A stretch of 38,494 nucleotides of DNA from Streptomyces sp. 15-116A (lineage in GTDB: Bacteria; Actinomycetota; Actinomycetes; Streptomycetales; Streptomycetaceae): contig NZ_JAOCQE010000032.1 in NCBI RefSeq assembly GCF_025290915.1, forward strand, positions 1-38,494, written 5' to 3'. Of the stretch, positions 24,578 to 34,419 are shown one piece after another. Positions within the stretch are counted from its first letter, which is position 1, and every line of letters starts with the position of its first letter. A program made the position numbers and the translations under genes. The notes under the pieces are model-generated. The model did no database searches, was not told the origin of the DNA, and saw nothing but the letters and a program-made list of their open reading frames with translations.

Positions 24578-25221
24578 TTCTGAGACCCCCGCTCCTCGTA
24601 GAGATCCCGGATCTGCCAGACGCCGTCCTCGTTCTTCTTCACGGCGGTGTTGTAGTAGACGTAGCTGTTCGACGAGGTCTTCGTCCTCTGCAGCTTGTTC
24701 GTCTTGCGGTCCTTCAGGTCAGCCTTGCTCTCGTCCACGCAGTACGTCACGGCCGCCGACGTCTTGCTGAACACCGTGACCTTGCGGTCGTAGTAGCGCA
24801 GCGTGCCCGCCCAGCTGGTGTTCTTGGCGATGTTGTTCTTGGCGTAGTCATAGACGCCCATCAGCGCGACGTCGGTGTAGTAGAAGGCCATTCCGGACTT
24901 CTTCAGATCGCCGTACGCCATGGCCTGCCACACCGTACTGACAGCCCGTTCGTTGTCTGCCAGGATCGCGTCCTTCTGGGCGTCGCCCGTCTCGCGGTCC
25001 TCGAAGACCAGCTTCATGTCGTCCGGAAGCCTGACCTCCGGACGGTCGATGCCGTCCGCCGGAGCCGGCGCCGAGGGCGAAGGCGAGGCCGACTTGCCCG
25101 TGTCGGCGCCGGCGATCTTGTCGGAGGAGGAGTCGTCACCCCCTCCCGAGCCGCAGGCGGTGAGCAGCAGGGCCGCGGTTGCGGTGAGCGCGGCTGCGGT
25201 GAGCCGGGCAGGGGGAAGCAC
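24565..25221 (-). CDS. Lipoprotein, function unknown
   Basis: 218 residues, GTG 25221 with CTGGAG upstream. The lipobox is LLTAC with lipidated C23, followed by a Gly/Ser/Pro-rich spacer to about 57. The folded part has an NTF2-like look: DAILADNERAVSTVWQAMAYGDLKKSGMAFYYTDVAL, then YYDRKVTVFSKTSAAVTYCVDESKADL and a final VWQIRDLYEERG. It shares an operon with the secreted protein by a 13-base overlap. Anchored outside the membrane; ligand unknown. Confidence 0.85.
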   Translation of the reverse strand: MLPPARLTAAALTATAALLLTACGSGGGDDSSSDKIAGADTGKSASPSPSAPAPADGIDRPEVRLPDDMKLVFEDRETGDAQKDAILADNERAVSTVWQAMAYGDLKKSGMAFYYTDVALMGVYDYAKNNIAKNTSWAGTLRYYDRKVTVFSKTSAAVTYCVDESKADLKDRKTNKLQRTKTSSNSYVYYNTAVKKNEDGVWQIRDLYEERGSQKCRA

Positions 25222-25310
25222 GTCTACTCCAGTTGAGGTGGGGGGAACAACTCAAGTGGATCAACGTTATCGCGGTGACGGCCCGCTCCCGTCCCCCGCC
25301 CGGCCGCCGC

Positions 25311-26462
<1,152 letters not shown>

Positions 26463-26483
26463 GCCCTGCCCCTTCATGACGTC

Positions 26484-27446
26484 CTACTTGGCGCGCTGCT
26501 GCGCGAACTCCCACGCGTCCGCGACGATCCCGGCGATGTCCGCGCGGGACGGATTCCAGCCCAGCTTCTCGCGGGCGGTGTCGGCCGAGGCGACCAGGAC
26601 CGCGGGGTCGCCGCCCCGGCGCGGTGCCACGACCTCGGGGATCGGGTGGCCCGTGACCTGACGGACCGTCTCGATGACCTCGCGGACGGAGAAGCCGTTG
26701 CCGTTGCCGAGGTTGCAGATCAGGTGCTCGCCGGGCGCCGCGGCCTTCAGGGCCAGCAGGTGCGCCTCGGCCAGGTCGGCGACGTGGATGTAGTCGCGGA
26801 CGCAGGTGCCGTCGGGCGTCGGGTAGTCGTCGCCGTAGACGGAGATGGCGTCCCGCCTGCCCTGCGCGACCTGGAGGACGAGCGGGATCAGGTGGGACTC
26901 GGGGTCGTGCCGCTCGCCGTAGGCGCCGTACGCGCCCGCGACGTTGAAGTAGCGCAGGGAGACCGCGCCCAGGCCGTGGGCGGCCGCCTCGCCGGTGATC
27001 ATGTGGTCGACGGCCAGCTTGGAGGCGCCGTAGGGGTTGGTGGGGGCGGTCGGGGCGGACTCGACGATCGGGACCTCGGTGGGCTCGCCGTAGGTCGCGG
27101 CCGTGGAGGAGAACACCAGCCTGCGCACGCCCGCCTCGCGCATCGCGCCGAGCAGGGCCAGGGTGCCGGTGACGTTGTTGTCCCAGTACTTCTCGGGCTT
27201 CACGACGGACTCGCCGACCTGGGAGAAGGCGGCGAAGTGCAGGACGCCGTCGTAGGAGGAGTCCAGCCATTTGGCGGCGTCGCGGATGTCGCCCTCGACG
27301 AAGGCCGCGCCCGCGGGGACGCCCTCGCGGAAGCCCGTGGAGAGGTTGTCGAGGACGACGACCTCGTGCCCTGCCTCCAGCAGGTGCTGGGCGACCACGC
27401 TGCCGACGTATCCCGCACCACCCGTGACCAGGTACTTCCCGCTCAT
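26484..27446 (-). CDS. galE: UDP-glucose 4-epimerase
   Basis: 320 residues, ATG 27446, overlapping the galT stop as ATGA. It interconverts UDP-galactose and UDP-glucose with bound NAD. The Rossmann start [27 protein letters not shown], the catalytic S/T with Y-G-A-S-K ([12 protein letters not shown]), and [16 protein letters not shown] are visible. Normal length. The call is firm. Confidence 0.97.
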   Translation of the reverse strand: MSGKYLVTGGAGYVGSVVAQHLLEAGHEVVVLDNLSTGFREGVPAGAAFVEGDIRDAAKWLDSSYDGVLHFAAFSQVGESVVKPEKYWDNNVTGTLALLGAMREAGVRRLVFSSTAATYGEPTEVPIVESAPTAPTNPYGASKLAVDHMITGEAAAHGLGAVSLRYFNVAGAYGAYGERHDPESHLIPLVLQVAQGRRDAISVYGDDYPTPDGTCVRDYIHVADLAEAHLLALKAAAPGEHLICNLGNGNGFSVREVIETVRQVTGHPIPEVVAPRRGGDPAVLVASADTAREKLGWNPSRADIAGIVADAWEFAQQRAK

Positions 27447-28504
27447 GAACTCGCTACCTCCCGCAGTCGTTCGGCCGCGCGCTCCGGCGGCACGTCGTTG
27501 ATGAACACGTTCATGCCGGACTCGGAACCCGCGAGGAACTTCAGCTTGCCGGAAGTGCGGCGGACGGTGAAAAGCTCGAGGTGCAACGCGAAGTCGTCCC
27601 GCGTGACGCCGTCGAACTCCTCCAGCGCGCCGAACGGCGCCTGGTGCCAGGCGGCGATGTAGGGCGTGGGAGGCTCACCGGCCCCGAAGATCCGGTCGAA
27701 GCGCCTCAACAGTTCCAGATAGACCTGGGGAAACTCTGTGCGCGCCGCCTCGTCGAGGCCGAGCAGATCGGGCACGCGGCGCTTGGGGTACAGGTGGACC
27801 TCGTACGGCCAGTGCGCCGCGTACGGCACGAAGGCCGCCCAGTGTTCACCCTCCAGGACGACCCGCTCCTCGCCGAGCTCCCGCTCCAGGACGGCGTCGA
27901 AGAGGTTCTCCCCTCCCGTCGCCTCCTTGTGCGCGGCCACTTGGCGCAGCATCAGGGCGGTGCGGGGGGTGGTGAAGGGGTAGGCGTAGATCTGCCCGTG
28001 CGGGTGCTGGAGCGTGACGCCGATCTCGGCGCCCCGGTTCTCGAAGCAGAACACCTGTTCCACAGCAGGCAGATGCGACAGCTCCGAGGTCCGGTCCGTC
28101 CACGCGTCCAGCACCAGCCGGGCCTGCTGTTCGCTCAGGTCGGCGAAGGAGGCGTCGTGGTCGGAGGTGAAGCACACGACCTCGCAGCGGCCGGAGTCAC
28201 CGGCCAGCGAGGGGAAGCGGTTCTCGAAGACGACGACGTCGTACGACGAGTCCGGGATCTCGCTGAGCCGCTCGCCCTCGGAGGGGCACAGGGGGCATTC
28301 GTCGGCGGGCGGGTGGTACGTACGGCCCTGCCGGTGGGAGGCGATGGCGACGCTGTCCCCCAGCAGCGGATCGCGGCGGATCTCCGAGGTGGTGACGGTG
28401 GCGTCCAGCGGGCGGCGGTCGAGGGCGTCGCGGACGGTGTCGTCGCTGAGGTCGTAGTAGACGAGCTCGCGACCGTCGGCCAGTCGGGTCGAGGTCTTCT
28501 TCAC
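27443..28504 (-). CDS. galT: Galactose-1-phosphate uridylyltransferase
   Basis: 353 residues from GTG 28504, reading [14 protein letters not shown] as in the S. lividans protein (from memory), with GGAG 8 bases upstream; a longer frame to 28537 is less likely. It swaps UMP between UDP-glucose and galactose-1-phosphate. Active-site HPH is in [21 protein letters not shown] gives the zinc cysteines, and VFENRFPSL is another block. First gene of the gal operon; the leader region carries the TGTTG repeats. The call is firm. Confidence 0.97.
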   Translation of the reverse strand: MKKTSTRLADGRELVYYDLSDDTVRDALDRRPLDATVTTSEIRRDPLLGDSVAIASHRQGRTYHPPADECPLCPSEGERLSEIPDSSYDVVVFENRFPSLAGDSGRCEVVCFTSDHDASFADLSEQQARLVLDAWTDRTSELSHLPAVEQVFCFENRGAEIGVTLQHPHGQIYAYPFTTPRTALMLRQVAAHKEATGGENLFDAVLERELGEERVVLEGEHWAAFVPYAAHWPYEVHLYPKRRVPDLLGLDEAARTEFPQVYLELLRRFDRIFGAGEPPTPYIAAWHQAPFGALEEFDGVTRDDFALHLELFTVRRTSGKLKFLAGSESGMNVFINDVPPERAAERLREVASS

Positions 28505-28532
28505 GCCGGACGCTCCATTCGAGCCACACTCA

Positions 28533-28607
28533 TCCAACAGAACTCAACACACTCAAACATACCTCCCCCCACCCGTCAACATCACAATCCAACAAAGCCC
28601 ATCAACA
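28533..28607 (-). promoter_or_regulatory. gal promoter (galP1-like) with six TGTTG-type repeats
   Basis: On the galT strand, copies of TGTT(G/T)(G/T)A occur with + strand starts at 28533, 28544, 28553, 28576, 28588 and 28602; one TGTGAT lies at 28581-28586. TATGTT (28556-28561) is a likely -10, which puts the start about 45 bases before galT. S. lividans galP1 is known for a complex operator of short direct repeats, which this resembles. Confidence 0.6.
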
Positions 28608-28612
28608 AAAGT

Positions 28613-28627
28613 GTTCAATTACTGAAC
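28613..28627. promoter_or_regulatory. Palindrome GTTCA-N5-TGAAC before the symporter gene
   Basis: GTTCA (28613-28617) and TGAAC (28623-28627) are exact reverse complements around ATTAC. It lies 52 bases before the symporter start, next to the gal repeat array, and may be the operator of a dimeric regulator of the symporter. Confidence 0.45.
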
Positions 28628-28679
28628 GCGGAGGCGTAGGTTCCGCGAGGTATCGGTTCGCGCAACGAAGCGAGTACTC

Positions 28680-30371
28680 ATGCACACCCCCACAGATGTC
28701 CCACTCCAGCTGGCGGCCGAGCTGCGGCTGCCGACCAACTGGCTCGACTACACGATCCTCGGGATCTACTTCGTCGTGGTCCTCGGCATCGGCTTCGCCG
28801 CCCGCGCCTCGGTGAAGACCAGCCTCGACTTCTTCCTCTCCGGCCGCTCGCTGCCCGCCTGGGTCACGGGTCTGGCGTTCATCGCCGCCAACCTGGGCGC
28901 CACCGAGATCCTCGGCATGGCCGCGAACAGCGCGCAGTACGGCGTCTACACCACCCACTGGTACTGGATCGGCGCCATCCCGGCGATGGTCTTCCTGGGC
29001 CTGGTGATGATGCCGTTCTACTACGGCTCCAAGGTCCGCTCGGTCCCCGAGTTCCTGCTGCTGCGCTTCGACAAGGCGGCGCACCTGCTCAGCTCGGTCC
29101 TCTTCGCCTTCGCCGCCATCCTCATCGCCGGCGTCAACCTCTACGCCCTCGCGATCGTCGTCGAGGCCCTGCTCGGCTGGCCGGAGTGGGTGGCGATCGT
29201 CGTCGCCGGCTTCTTCGTCCTCGCCTACATCACCCTCGGCGGCCTGTCCTCCGCGATCTACAACGAGGTGCTGCAGTTCTTCGTGATCCTCGCGGCCCTC
29301 ATCCCGATCACGGTGCTGGGCCTGCGGAGCGTGGGCGGCTGGGACGGCCTGTCGGACAAGCTCACGGAGACGAAGGGCGCCGACTTCATGACCGCCTGGG
29401 GCGGCACCGGCATCGGCAACGACAACCCGCTCGGCGCCAACTGGCTGACCATCGTCCTCGGCCTCGGCTTCGTCCTCTCCTTCGGCTACTGGACGACCAA
29501 CTTCGCCGAGGTGCAGCGCGCCCTGTCCGCGAAGAACCTCTCCGCCGCCCAGCGCACCCCGCTCATCGCCGCGTTCCCAAAGATCTTCATCGTGTTCCTG
29601 GTGATGATCCCGGGCCTGGTCGTGGCCGCGCTGATCCCGCAGTTCGGCACGCCGGAGTCGGGCTACCAGTACAACGACGCCATCCCGTACCTCATGCAGC
29701 AACTGCTGCCGAACGGCGTCCTGGGCATCGCCGTGACCGGCCTGCTCGCCGCGTTCATGGCGGGCATGGCGGCGAACGTCTCCTCGTTCAACACGGTGTT
29801 CACCACCGACATCTGGGCGAAGTACGTCGTCAAGCACCGCGAGGACGCGTACTACGTGAAGTTCGGCCGCCTCATCACCGCGATCGGCGTCCTCGCCTCC
29901 ATCGGCACGGCGTTCCTGGCGTCGTCCTTCTCGAACATCATGAGCTACCTGCAGACGCTGTTCTCCTTCTTCAACGTGCCGATGTTCGTGGTCTTCATCA
30001 TCGGCATGTTCTGGAAGCGGGCGTCGATGAAATCGGGCTTCTGGGGCCTGATCGCGGGCACCACGGCCGCGATGGTGAACTACTTCTGGATCTACAAGCA
30101 GGGCATCGTCGACATCCCCTCCGACCAGGGAGCCAACTTCGTCTCCGCGATCGCGGGCTTCGTGGCGGGCGCAGTCGTCATGATCGCGGTCACCCTCTTC
30201 ACCGCCCCGAAGCCGATCGACGAACTCCAGGGCCTGGTCTACGGGACCACCTCGCCCGGCATGGCGGAGCCGCCCGCGCCGGGTGACGAGGCCTGGTACC
30301 GCAAGCCGGCGCTGCTCGGCTGGGGCGCGGTGATTCTGGCTGCCGCCTGCTACATCCCCTTCTCGTTCTGA
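28680..30371 (+). CDS. Sodium:solute symporter (SSS family), probable galactose carrier
   Basis: 563 residues, ATG 28680. About 13-14 membrane helices; family blocks include WLDYTILGIYFVVVLGIGF, DFFLSGRSLPAWVTGLAFIAANLGATEILG, SVPEFLLLRFDK, ITLGGLSSAIYNEVLQFFVIL, FGYWTTNFAEVQRALSAKN and AAFMAGMAANVSSFNTVFTTDIW. The last matches the sodium-solute core of SGLT-like carriers. Sodium-driven sugar uptake is the usual function. The divergent galTEK operon makes galactose the likely substrate; that is inference. A small membrane protein follows 21 bases later. Confidence 0.93.
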   Translation: MHTPTDVPLQLAAELRLPTNWLDYTILGIYFVVVLGIGFAARASVKTSLDFFLSGRSLPAWVTGLAFIAANLGATEILGMAANSAQYGVYTTHWYWIGAIPAMVFLGLVMMPFYYGSKVRSVPEFLLLRFDKAAHLLSSVLFAFAAILIAGVNLYALAIVVEALLGWPEWVAIVVAGFFVLAYITLGGLSSAIYNEVLQFFVILAALIPITVLGLRSVGGWDGLSDKLTETKGADFMTAWGGTGIGNDNPLGANWLTIVLGLGFVLSFGYWTTNFAEVQRALSAKNLSAAQRTPLIAAFPKIFIVFLVMIPGLVVAALIPQFGTPESGYQYNDAIPYLMQQLLPNGVLGIAVTGLLAAFMAGMAANVSSFNTVFTTDIWAKYVVKHREDAYYVKFGRLITAIGVLASIGTAFLASSFSNIMSYLQTLFSFFNVPMFVVFIIGMFWKRASMKSGFWGLIAGTTAAMVNYFWIYKQGIVDIPSDQGANFVSAIAGFVAGAVVMIAVTLFTAPKPIDELQGLVYGTTSPGMAEPPAPGDEAWYRKPALLGWGAVILAAACYIPFSF

Positions 30372-30392
30372 TCGCGGGAGAATGGAAAGACC

Positions 30393-30707
30393 ATGTCCGA
30401 ACACTTCTCCGAGCGGGAGCTCCAGCGGGAGATCACCGAACTGGAGACCAAGTCCACGACCGCGGCACGCCTGTTCGACATCCGTCGCATCATCGGTGGC
30501 CTGTTCGTCGTGTACGGCGTCATCGTCACGATCGCGGGCTTCACGGCGTCCGACGCGGACATCGACAAGGCGGAGGGCGTCAACATCAACCTGTGGACCG
30601 GCATCGGCATGCTGATCCTGGGCGCACTGTTCCTCCTCTGGCTGAAGCTGCGCCCCACGGCTCCACCACCGCCGGATGCCCTGCCGGACGAGGCTGAGCA
30701 CCAGTGA
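30393..30707 (+). CDS. Small two-helix membrane protein after the symporter
   Basis: 104 residues, ATG 30393. A charged N-terminal helix (ERELQREITELETKSTTAARLFDIR), membrane segments at about 31-49 and 67-86, and a Pro-rich tail. Its tight spacing after the symporter suggests an accessory subunit; I recall such small proteins next to SSS genes in Streptomyces. No catalytic motif. Confidence 0.85.
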   Translation: MSEHFSERELQREITELETKSTTAARLFDIRRIIGGLFVVYGVIVTIAGFTASDADIDKAEGVNINLWTGIGMLILGALFLLWLKLRPTAPPPPDALPDEAEHQ

Positions 30708-30763
30708 ATCGCCGCCCGGCGTAGAGGCTGACCGGGGGGGTGTCGCTCACCCGCGCTGGCGGG

Positions 30764-30799
30764 GTGCCGCTGCGCCCACCCGTGCCGCCCCAGCGGCAC
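30764..30799 (+). terminator. Possible hairpin after the symporter operon
   Basis: GTGCCGCT (30764-30771) and AGCGGCAC (30792-30799) are exact reverse complements with a 20-base loop. It lies 56 bases after the small gene. No T-run. Confidence 0.4.
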
Positions 30800-30852
30800 G
30801 ACTGCCCGCAGCTAGGTACGGCGACTGGGAGCGCGCGTGACTGCACCCACCC

Positions 30853-30895
30853 AGGGGCGCGGGGAACTGCGCGATCAGCCCCCACGCACCCGCAG
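30853..30895 (+). repeat. Dispersed Streptomyces intergenic repeat, copy A
   Basis: The core (30853-30874) contains GGGGCGCGGGGAACTGCGCG and is identical over 22 bases to the minus-strand copy at 34440-34461; similarity runs on to ACGCACCCGC. It lies between convergent genes. I recall this sequence as very frequent between genes in Streptomyces genomes. Confidence 0.8.
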
Positions 30896-30900
30896 ACGAA

Positions 30901-31341
30901 CTACTTGCCCGACTCCACCCGCTTCTTCAGCCCCGCCAGTGCCCGGTCGATGATGACCTTCTCCGCCTTGCGCTTGATCATCCCCAGCATCGGGATCTTC
31001 ACGTCCACCGTCAGCTGGTACGTGACCTCCGTAGAGCCCCCACCCGTCGGCTTCAAGATGTACGACCCGTCGAGCGCCCGCAGCATCTGGGACTTCACCA
31101 GCGTCCAGGACACCTCGTGCTCCCCGGTCCACGTGTACGCCAGCGTCTGGTCGTCCTTGATCGCGCCGGCGTCCATGACGAGGCGTACCTGCTCGGCGCG
31201 GCCCTGGCCGTCCGTCTTGAGGACCTCCGCCTCCTTCACCTCACCGGTCCAGTCCGGGTACCGGGCGAAGTCGGCGATCACCCCCATGACATCGGCCGGT
31301 GCCGCCTCGATCGTGATGCTCGAACTGGTGTGTTCCGCCAT
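30901..31341 (-). CDS. SRPBCC/START-like protein (polyketide cyclase/dehydrase type)
   Basis: 146 residues from ATG 31341, with GGAGGAG 8 bases upstream; the longer frame to 31383 lacks this. Helix-grip layout: SSSITIEAAPADVMGVIADFARYPDWTGEVKEAEVL, then paired strands (QVRLVMDAGAIKDDQTLAYTW, SQMLRALDGSYILKP, STEVTYQLTVDV), and a long C-terminal helix (IIDRALAGLKKRVESGK). These proteins bind lipids or other hydrophobic ligands. Function in the cell is unknown. It lies near an acyl-CoA synthetase, which hints at lipid work, but weakly. Confidence 0.9.
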   Translation of the reverse strand: MAEHTSSSITIEAAPADVMGVIADFARYPDWTGEVKEAEVLKTDGQGRAEQVRLVMDAGAIKDDQTLAYTWTGEHEVSWTLVKSQMLRALDGSYILKPTGGGSTEVTYQLTVDVKIPMLGMIKRKAEKVIIDRALAGLKKRVESGK

Positions 31342-31489
31342 CGCCGTGGCTCCTCCGGATGCGGGCCGGTACTCGGATTTCATGGATCGCCGTGCGCGAC
31401 CTGCACGCGCACGTCGGTGCAGCGTGAAGGCTACCGCGCACCGGTCCGGCCGAACTCACCCGACCTGGGACATCGCGTCATCCCTCGCC

Positions 31490-32287
31490 TCACCACTCCA
31501 GCGCCCAGGGCCGTCCGCTCCCCGCGAAGTGCCCCACATTGACGCACTCGGTCGCCCCGATCCGCATGCGCCGCACCAGCGGCTGGTGCACATGCCCGAA
31601 GAGGGCGTACCGAGGACGGGTCCGGCGAATCGCGTCCAGCAGCGCCCGGCTCCCCCGCTCGAAACGGCGCGCCACCGTGTCGTAGACCAGCTCGGGAACC
31701 TCCGGAGGAATGTGCGTGCACAGCACGTCGACCTCGCCGACCGCCTCGATCTTCGCCGCGTACTCCTCGTCGCTGATCTCGTACGGCGTCCGCATCGGCG
31801 TGCGCAGCCCGCCGCCGACGAAGCCGAAGGTCCAGCCGCCGATCTCGACGCGCTCGCCGTCGAGGACGGTGGTGCCGGGTCCGGCGTACTCCGGCCACAG
31901 GGGCGGCATGTCGACATTGCCGTAGGTGGCGTACGTCGGCGTGGGGAACGCGGCGAACAGCTCGGCGTACTGTTTGCGCACCGCCTTCTCGATGGCCGCC
32001 GCCCTGTCCATGCCGATGCCGGCCCACAGGCCCCGCCCGAACTCCCGCGCCTCCTCGAAGCGGCGGGCGGTGCGCAGCTCCACGATGCGGTCGGCGTTCT
32101 CGACGCCGAACAGGTCGGGGAAGATGCCGCGCGAGTGGTCGGCGTAGTCGAGGAAGAGCACCAGGTCGCCCAGGCAGATCAGGGCGTCGGCGCCCTCGCC
32201 GGCCCGGGCGAGGTCACGGGCGTTGCCGTGCACGTCGCTGACCACATGGACACGCGTCCGGCGGTTCCCGGCTGGAGTGGATGCCAT
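31490..32287 (-). CDS. Metallophosphoesterase
   Basis: 265 residues from ATG 32287. Metal-binding blocks in order: VVSDVHGN, LICLGDLVLF, YGNVD (a GNHD variant with Val), CTHIPPE and ALFGHVHQP. These hold two metal ions in calcineurin-like phosphoesterases. Substrate unknown. No ribosome site precedes the ATG; TACTCT (complement of 32296-32301) lies about 8 bases upstream, so the message may be leaderless. Divergent from the acyl-CoA synthetase across 285 bases in which I see no other gene. Confidence 0.92.
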   Translation of the reverse strand: MASTPAGNRRTRVHVVSDVHGNARDLARAGEGADALICLGDLVLFLDYADHSRGIFPDLFGVENADRIVELRTARRFEEAREFGRGLWAGIGMDRAAAIEKAVRKQYAELFAAFPTPTYATYGNVDMPPLWPEYAGPGTTVLDGERVEIGGWTFGFVGGGLRTPMRTPYEISDEEYAAKIEAVGEVDVLCTHIPPEVPELVYDTVARRFERGSRALLDAIRRTRPRYALFGHVHQPLVRRMRIGATECVNVGHFAGSGRPWALEW

Positions 32288-32572
32288 GGAAATGCAGAGT
32301 ACTTGTGAACAGTGAGCGCCCGGACCTGCGGTTACTGGCTCGTCGGGAGCGGGGTGGACTACTGTGCGCAAGGGAGAACCAACCTGTGTGACGCAGCGAA
32401 CATCTCGCCGGGCCCCCCTGTCGTAGAAGCCATACCGGCGGGTAACGTCCGGGCAGTCCAGTCGTGCTCGGGATTTCAACTTCTGAAACTCGCGAGCACC
32501 CTCCCGAGCCTTGGACCGCACCGTCGCATCGCACACCGTCGTGGCGCCGGCGCCCTAAGAGGAGCAGCAGTC

Positions 32573-34369
32573 TTGCGCGAGTTCAGCCTTCCGGCTTTGT
32601 ACGAGGTCCCCGCGGACGGCAATCTGGCCGACATCGTCCGCAGAAACGCCGCGCAGCACCCGGATGTCGCCGTCATCGCCCGTAAGGTCGCCGGCACCTG
32701 GCAGGACGTGACGGCCACCGCGTTCCTCGCGGAGGTGCGGGCGGCCGCCAAGGGCCTGATCGCGGCCGGGATCCAGCCCGGCGACCGGGTCGGCCTGATG
32801 TCCCGCACCCGCTACGAGTGGACGCTGCTGGACTTCGCGATCTGGAGCGCCGGCGCGATCACCGTGCCGGTGTACGAGACCAGCTCGCCGGAGCAGGTGG
32901 CGTGGATCCTCGGCGACTCGGGCGCGACCGCCTGCCTGGTGGAGCTCGACGCCCATGCCGCCGCCGTGGACTCGGTGCGCGACCGGCTGCCCGAGCTGAA
33001 GCACGTCTGGCAGATCGAGGCGGGCGCGCTGGAGGAGCTGGGGCGTCTCGGACAGGGCGTCACCGAGGAGACGGTCGACGAGCGCAGCTCGGTCGCGAAG
33101 GCCGACGACCCGGCGACCATCGTCTACACCTCCGGCACCACCGGCCGCCCCAAGGGCTGTGTGCTCACCCACCGCAGCTTCTTCGCCGAGTGCGGCAACA
33201 TCGTGGAGCGGCTGCGTCCGCTGTTCCGCACGGGCGAGTGCTCCGTGCTGCTGTTCCTGCCGCTCGCGCACGTCTTCGGCCGGCTGGTGCAGATCGCGCC
33301 GATGATGGCGCCGATCAAGCTGGGCTGCGTGCCGGACATCAAGCAGCTCACCGACGAACTGGCCGCCTTCCGGCCGACGCTGGTGCTCGGTGTGCCGCGG
33401 GTCTTCGAGAAGGTCTACAACTCGGCGCGCGCCAAGGCGCAGGCCGACGGCAAGGGCAAGATCTTCGACAAGGCGGCGGACACGGCGATCGCGTACAGCC
33501 GGGCGCTGGACACCCCGTCGGGCCCGGCGGTCGGTCTGAAGATCAAGCACAAGGTGTTCGACAAGCTCGTCTACGGCAAGCTGCGTGCGGTGCTGGGCGG
33601 GCGAGGCGAGTACGCCATCTCCGGTGGTGCGCCGCTGGGTGAGCGGCTCGGTCACTTCTTCCGCGGCATCGGCTTCACGGTGCTGGAGGGCTACGGCCTG
33701 ACCGAGTCCTGTGCGGCGACCGCGTTCAACCCGTGGGACCGGCAGAAGATCGGCACGGTCGGTCAGCCGCTGCCGGGGTCCGTGGTGCGGATAGCGGACG
33801 ACGGGGAGGTGCTGCTGCACGGCGAGCACCTGTTCAAGGAGTACTGGAACAACCCGGCGGCGACGGCGGAGGCGCTGGCCGACGGGTGGTTCCACACCGG
33901 GGACATCGGGACGCTGGACGAGGACGGGTATCTGCGGATCACCGGCCGCAAGAAGGAGATCCTGGTGACGGCGGGCGGCAAGAACGTCGCTCCGGCGGTC
34001 ATCGAGGACCGTATCCGTGCGCATGCGCTGGTCGCGGAGTGCATGGTCGTGGGCGACGGACGGCCGTTCGTGGGCGCGCTGGTCACCATCGACCCGGAGT
34101 TCCTCGGGCGGTGGGCCGCGGAGCACGGTAAGCCGGCCGGTTCGACCGCGGCGTCGTTGCGGGAGGATCCGGATCTGGTCGCGGCGATTCAGGCGGCGAT
34201 CGATGACGGGAACGCGGCGGTGTCGAAGGCGGAGTCGGTGCGGAAGTTCCGGATTCTGCCGGCTCAGTTCACGGAGGAGTCGGGGCATTTGACTCCGTCG
34301 TTGAAGCTGAAGAGGAACGTGGTCGTGAAGGACTACGCTCACGAGATCGAGGCGATTTACGCTAAGTAG
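32573..34369 (+). CDS. Long-chain-fatty-acid-CoA ligase (AMP-forming, FadD15-type)
   Basis: 598 residues from TTG 32573, with AGAGGAG 8 bases upstream; the protein begins MREFSLPALYEVPADGNLAD. It activates fatty acids to acyl-CoA through an acyl-AMP. Motifs: ATP loop IVYTSGTTGRPKGC, LPLAHVFGR, GYGLTESCAA, WFHTGDIG, GRKKEILVTAGGKNVAP, and the C-terminal Lys region LTPSLKLKRNVV. Length is typical of the 600-residue actinobacterial type. A 12-bp triple repeat follows the stop. The call is firm on family; chain length preference is unknown. Confidence 0.95.
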   Translation: MREFSLPALYEVPADGNLADIVRRNAAQHPDVAVIARKVAGTWQDVTATAFLAEVRAAAKGLIAAGIQPGDRVGLMSRTRYEWTLLDFAIWSAGAITVPVYETSSPEQVAWILGDSGATACLVELDAHAAAVDSVRDRLPELKHVWQIEAGALEELGRLGQGVTEETVDERSSVAKADDPATIVYTSGTTGRPKGCVLTHRSFFAECGNIVERLRPLFRTGECSVLLFLPLAHVFGRLVQIAPMMAPIKLGCVPDIKQLTDELAAFRPTLVLGVPRVFEKVYNSARAKAQADGKGKIFDKAADTAIAYSRALDTPSGPAVGLKIKHKVFDKLVYGKLRAVLGGRGEYAISGGAPLGERLGHFFRGIGFTVLEGYGLTESCAATAFNPWDRQKIGTVGQPLPGSVVRIADDGEVLLHGEHLFKEYWNNPAATAEALADGWFHTGDIGTLDEDGYLRITGRKKEILVTAGGKNVAPAVIEDRIRAHALVAECMVVGDGRPFVGALVTIDPEFLGRWAAEHGKPAGSTAASLREDPDLVAAIQAAIDDGNAAVSKAESVRKFRILPAQFTEESGHLTPSLKLKRNVVVKDYAHEIEAIYAK

Positions 34370-34404
34370 GGCGCCTCTTGGGGCGCCTCTTGGGGTGCCT
34401 CTTG
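34369..34404 (+). repeat. Three 12-bp tandem repeats behind the acyl-CoA ligase
   Basis: GGGCGCCTCTTG at 34369-34380 and 34381-34392, then GGGTGCCTCTTG at 34393-34404, beginning at the last base of the stop codon. A minisatellite-like array; copy number may differ between strains. Confidence 0.85.
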
Positions 34405-34419
34405 AGCGTCGTTCGCGGG

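Noticed and set aside
28602..30701. Long minus-strand frame (699 codons) opposite the symporter
   Set aside because: Asp/Glu/His/Arg-rich shadow; the plus-strand symporter has clear helices and family blocks.
32555..34342. Minus-strand frame (595 codons) opposite the acyl-CoA ligase
   Set aside because: Arg/Leu/His-rich shadow; the ligase has every expected motif.
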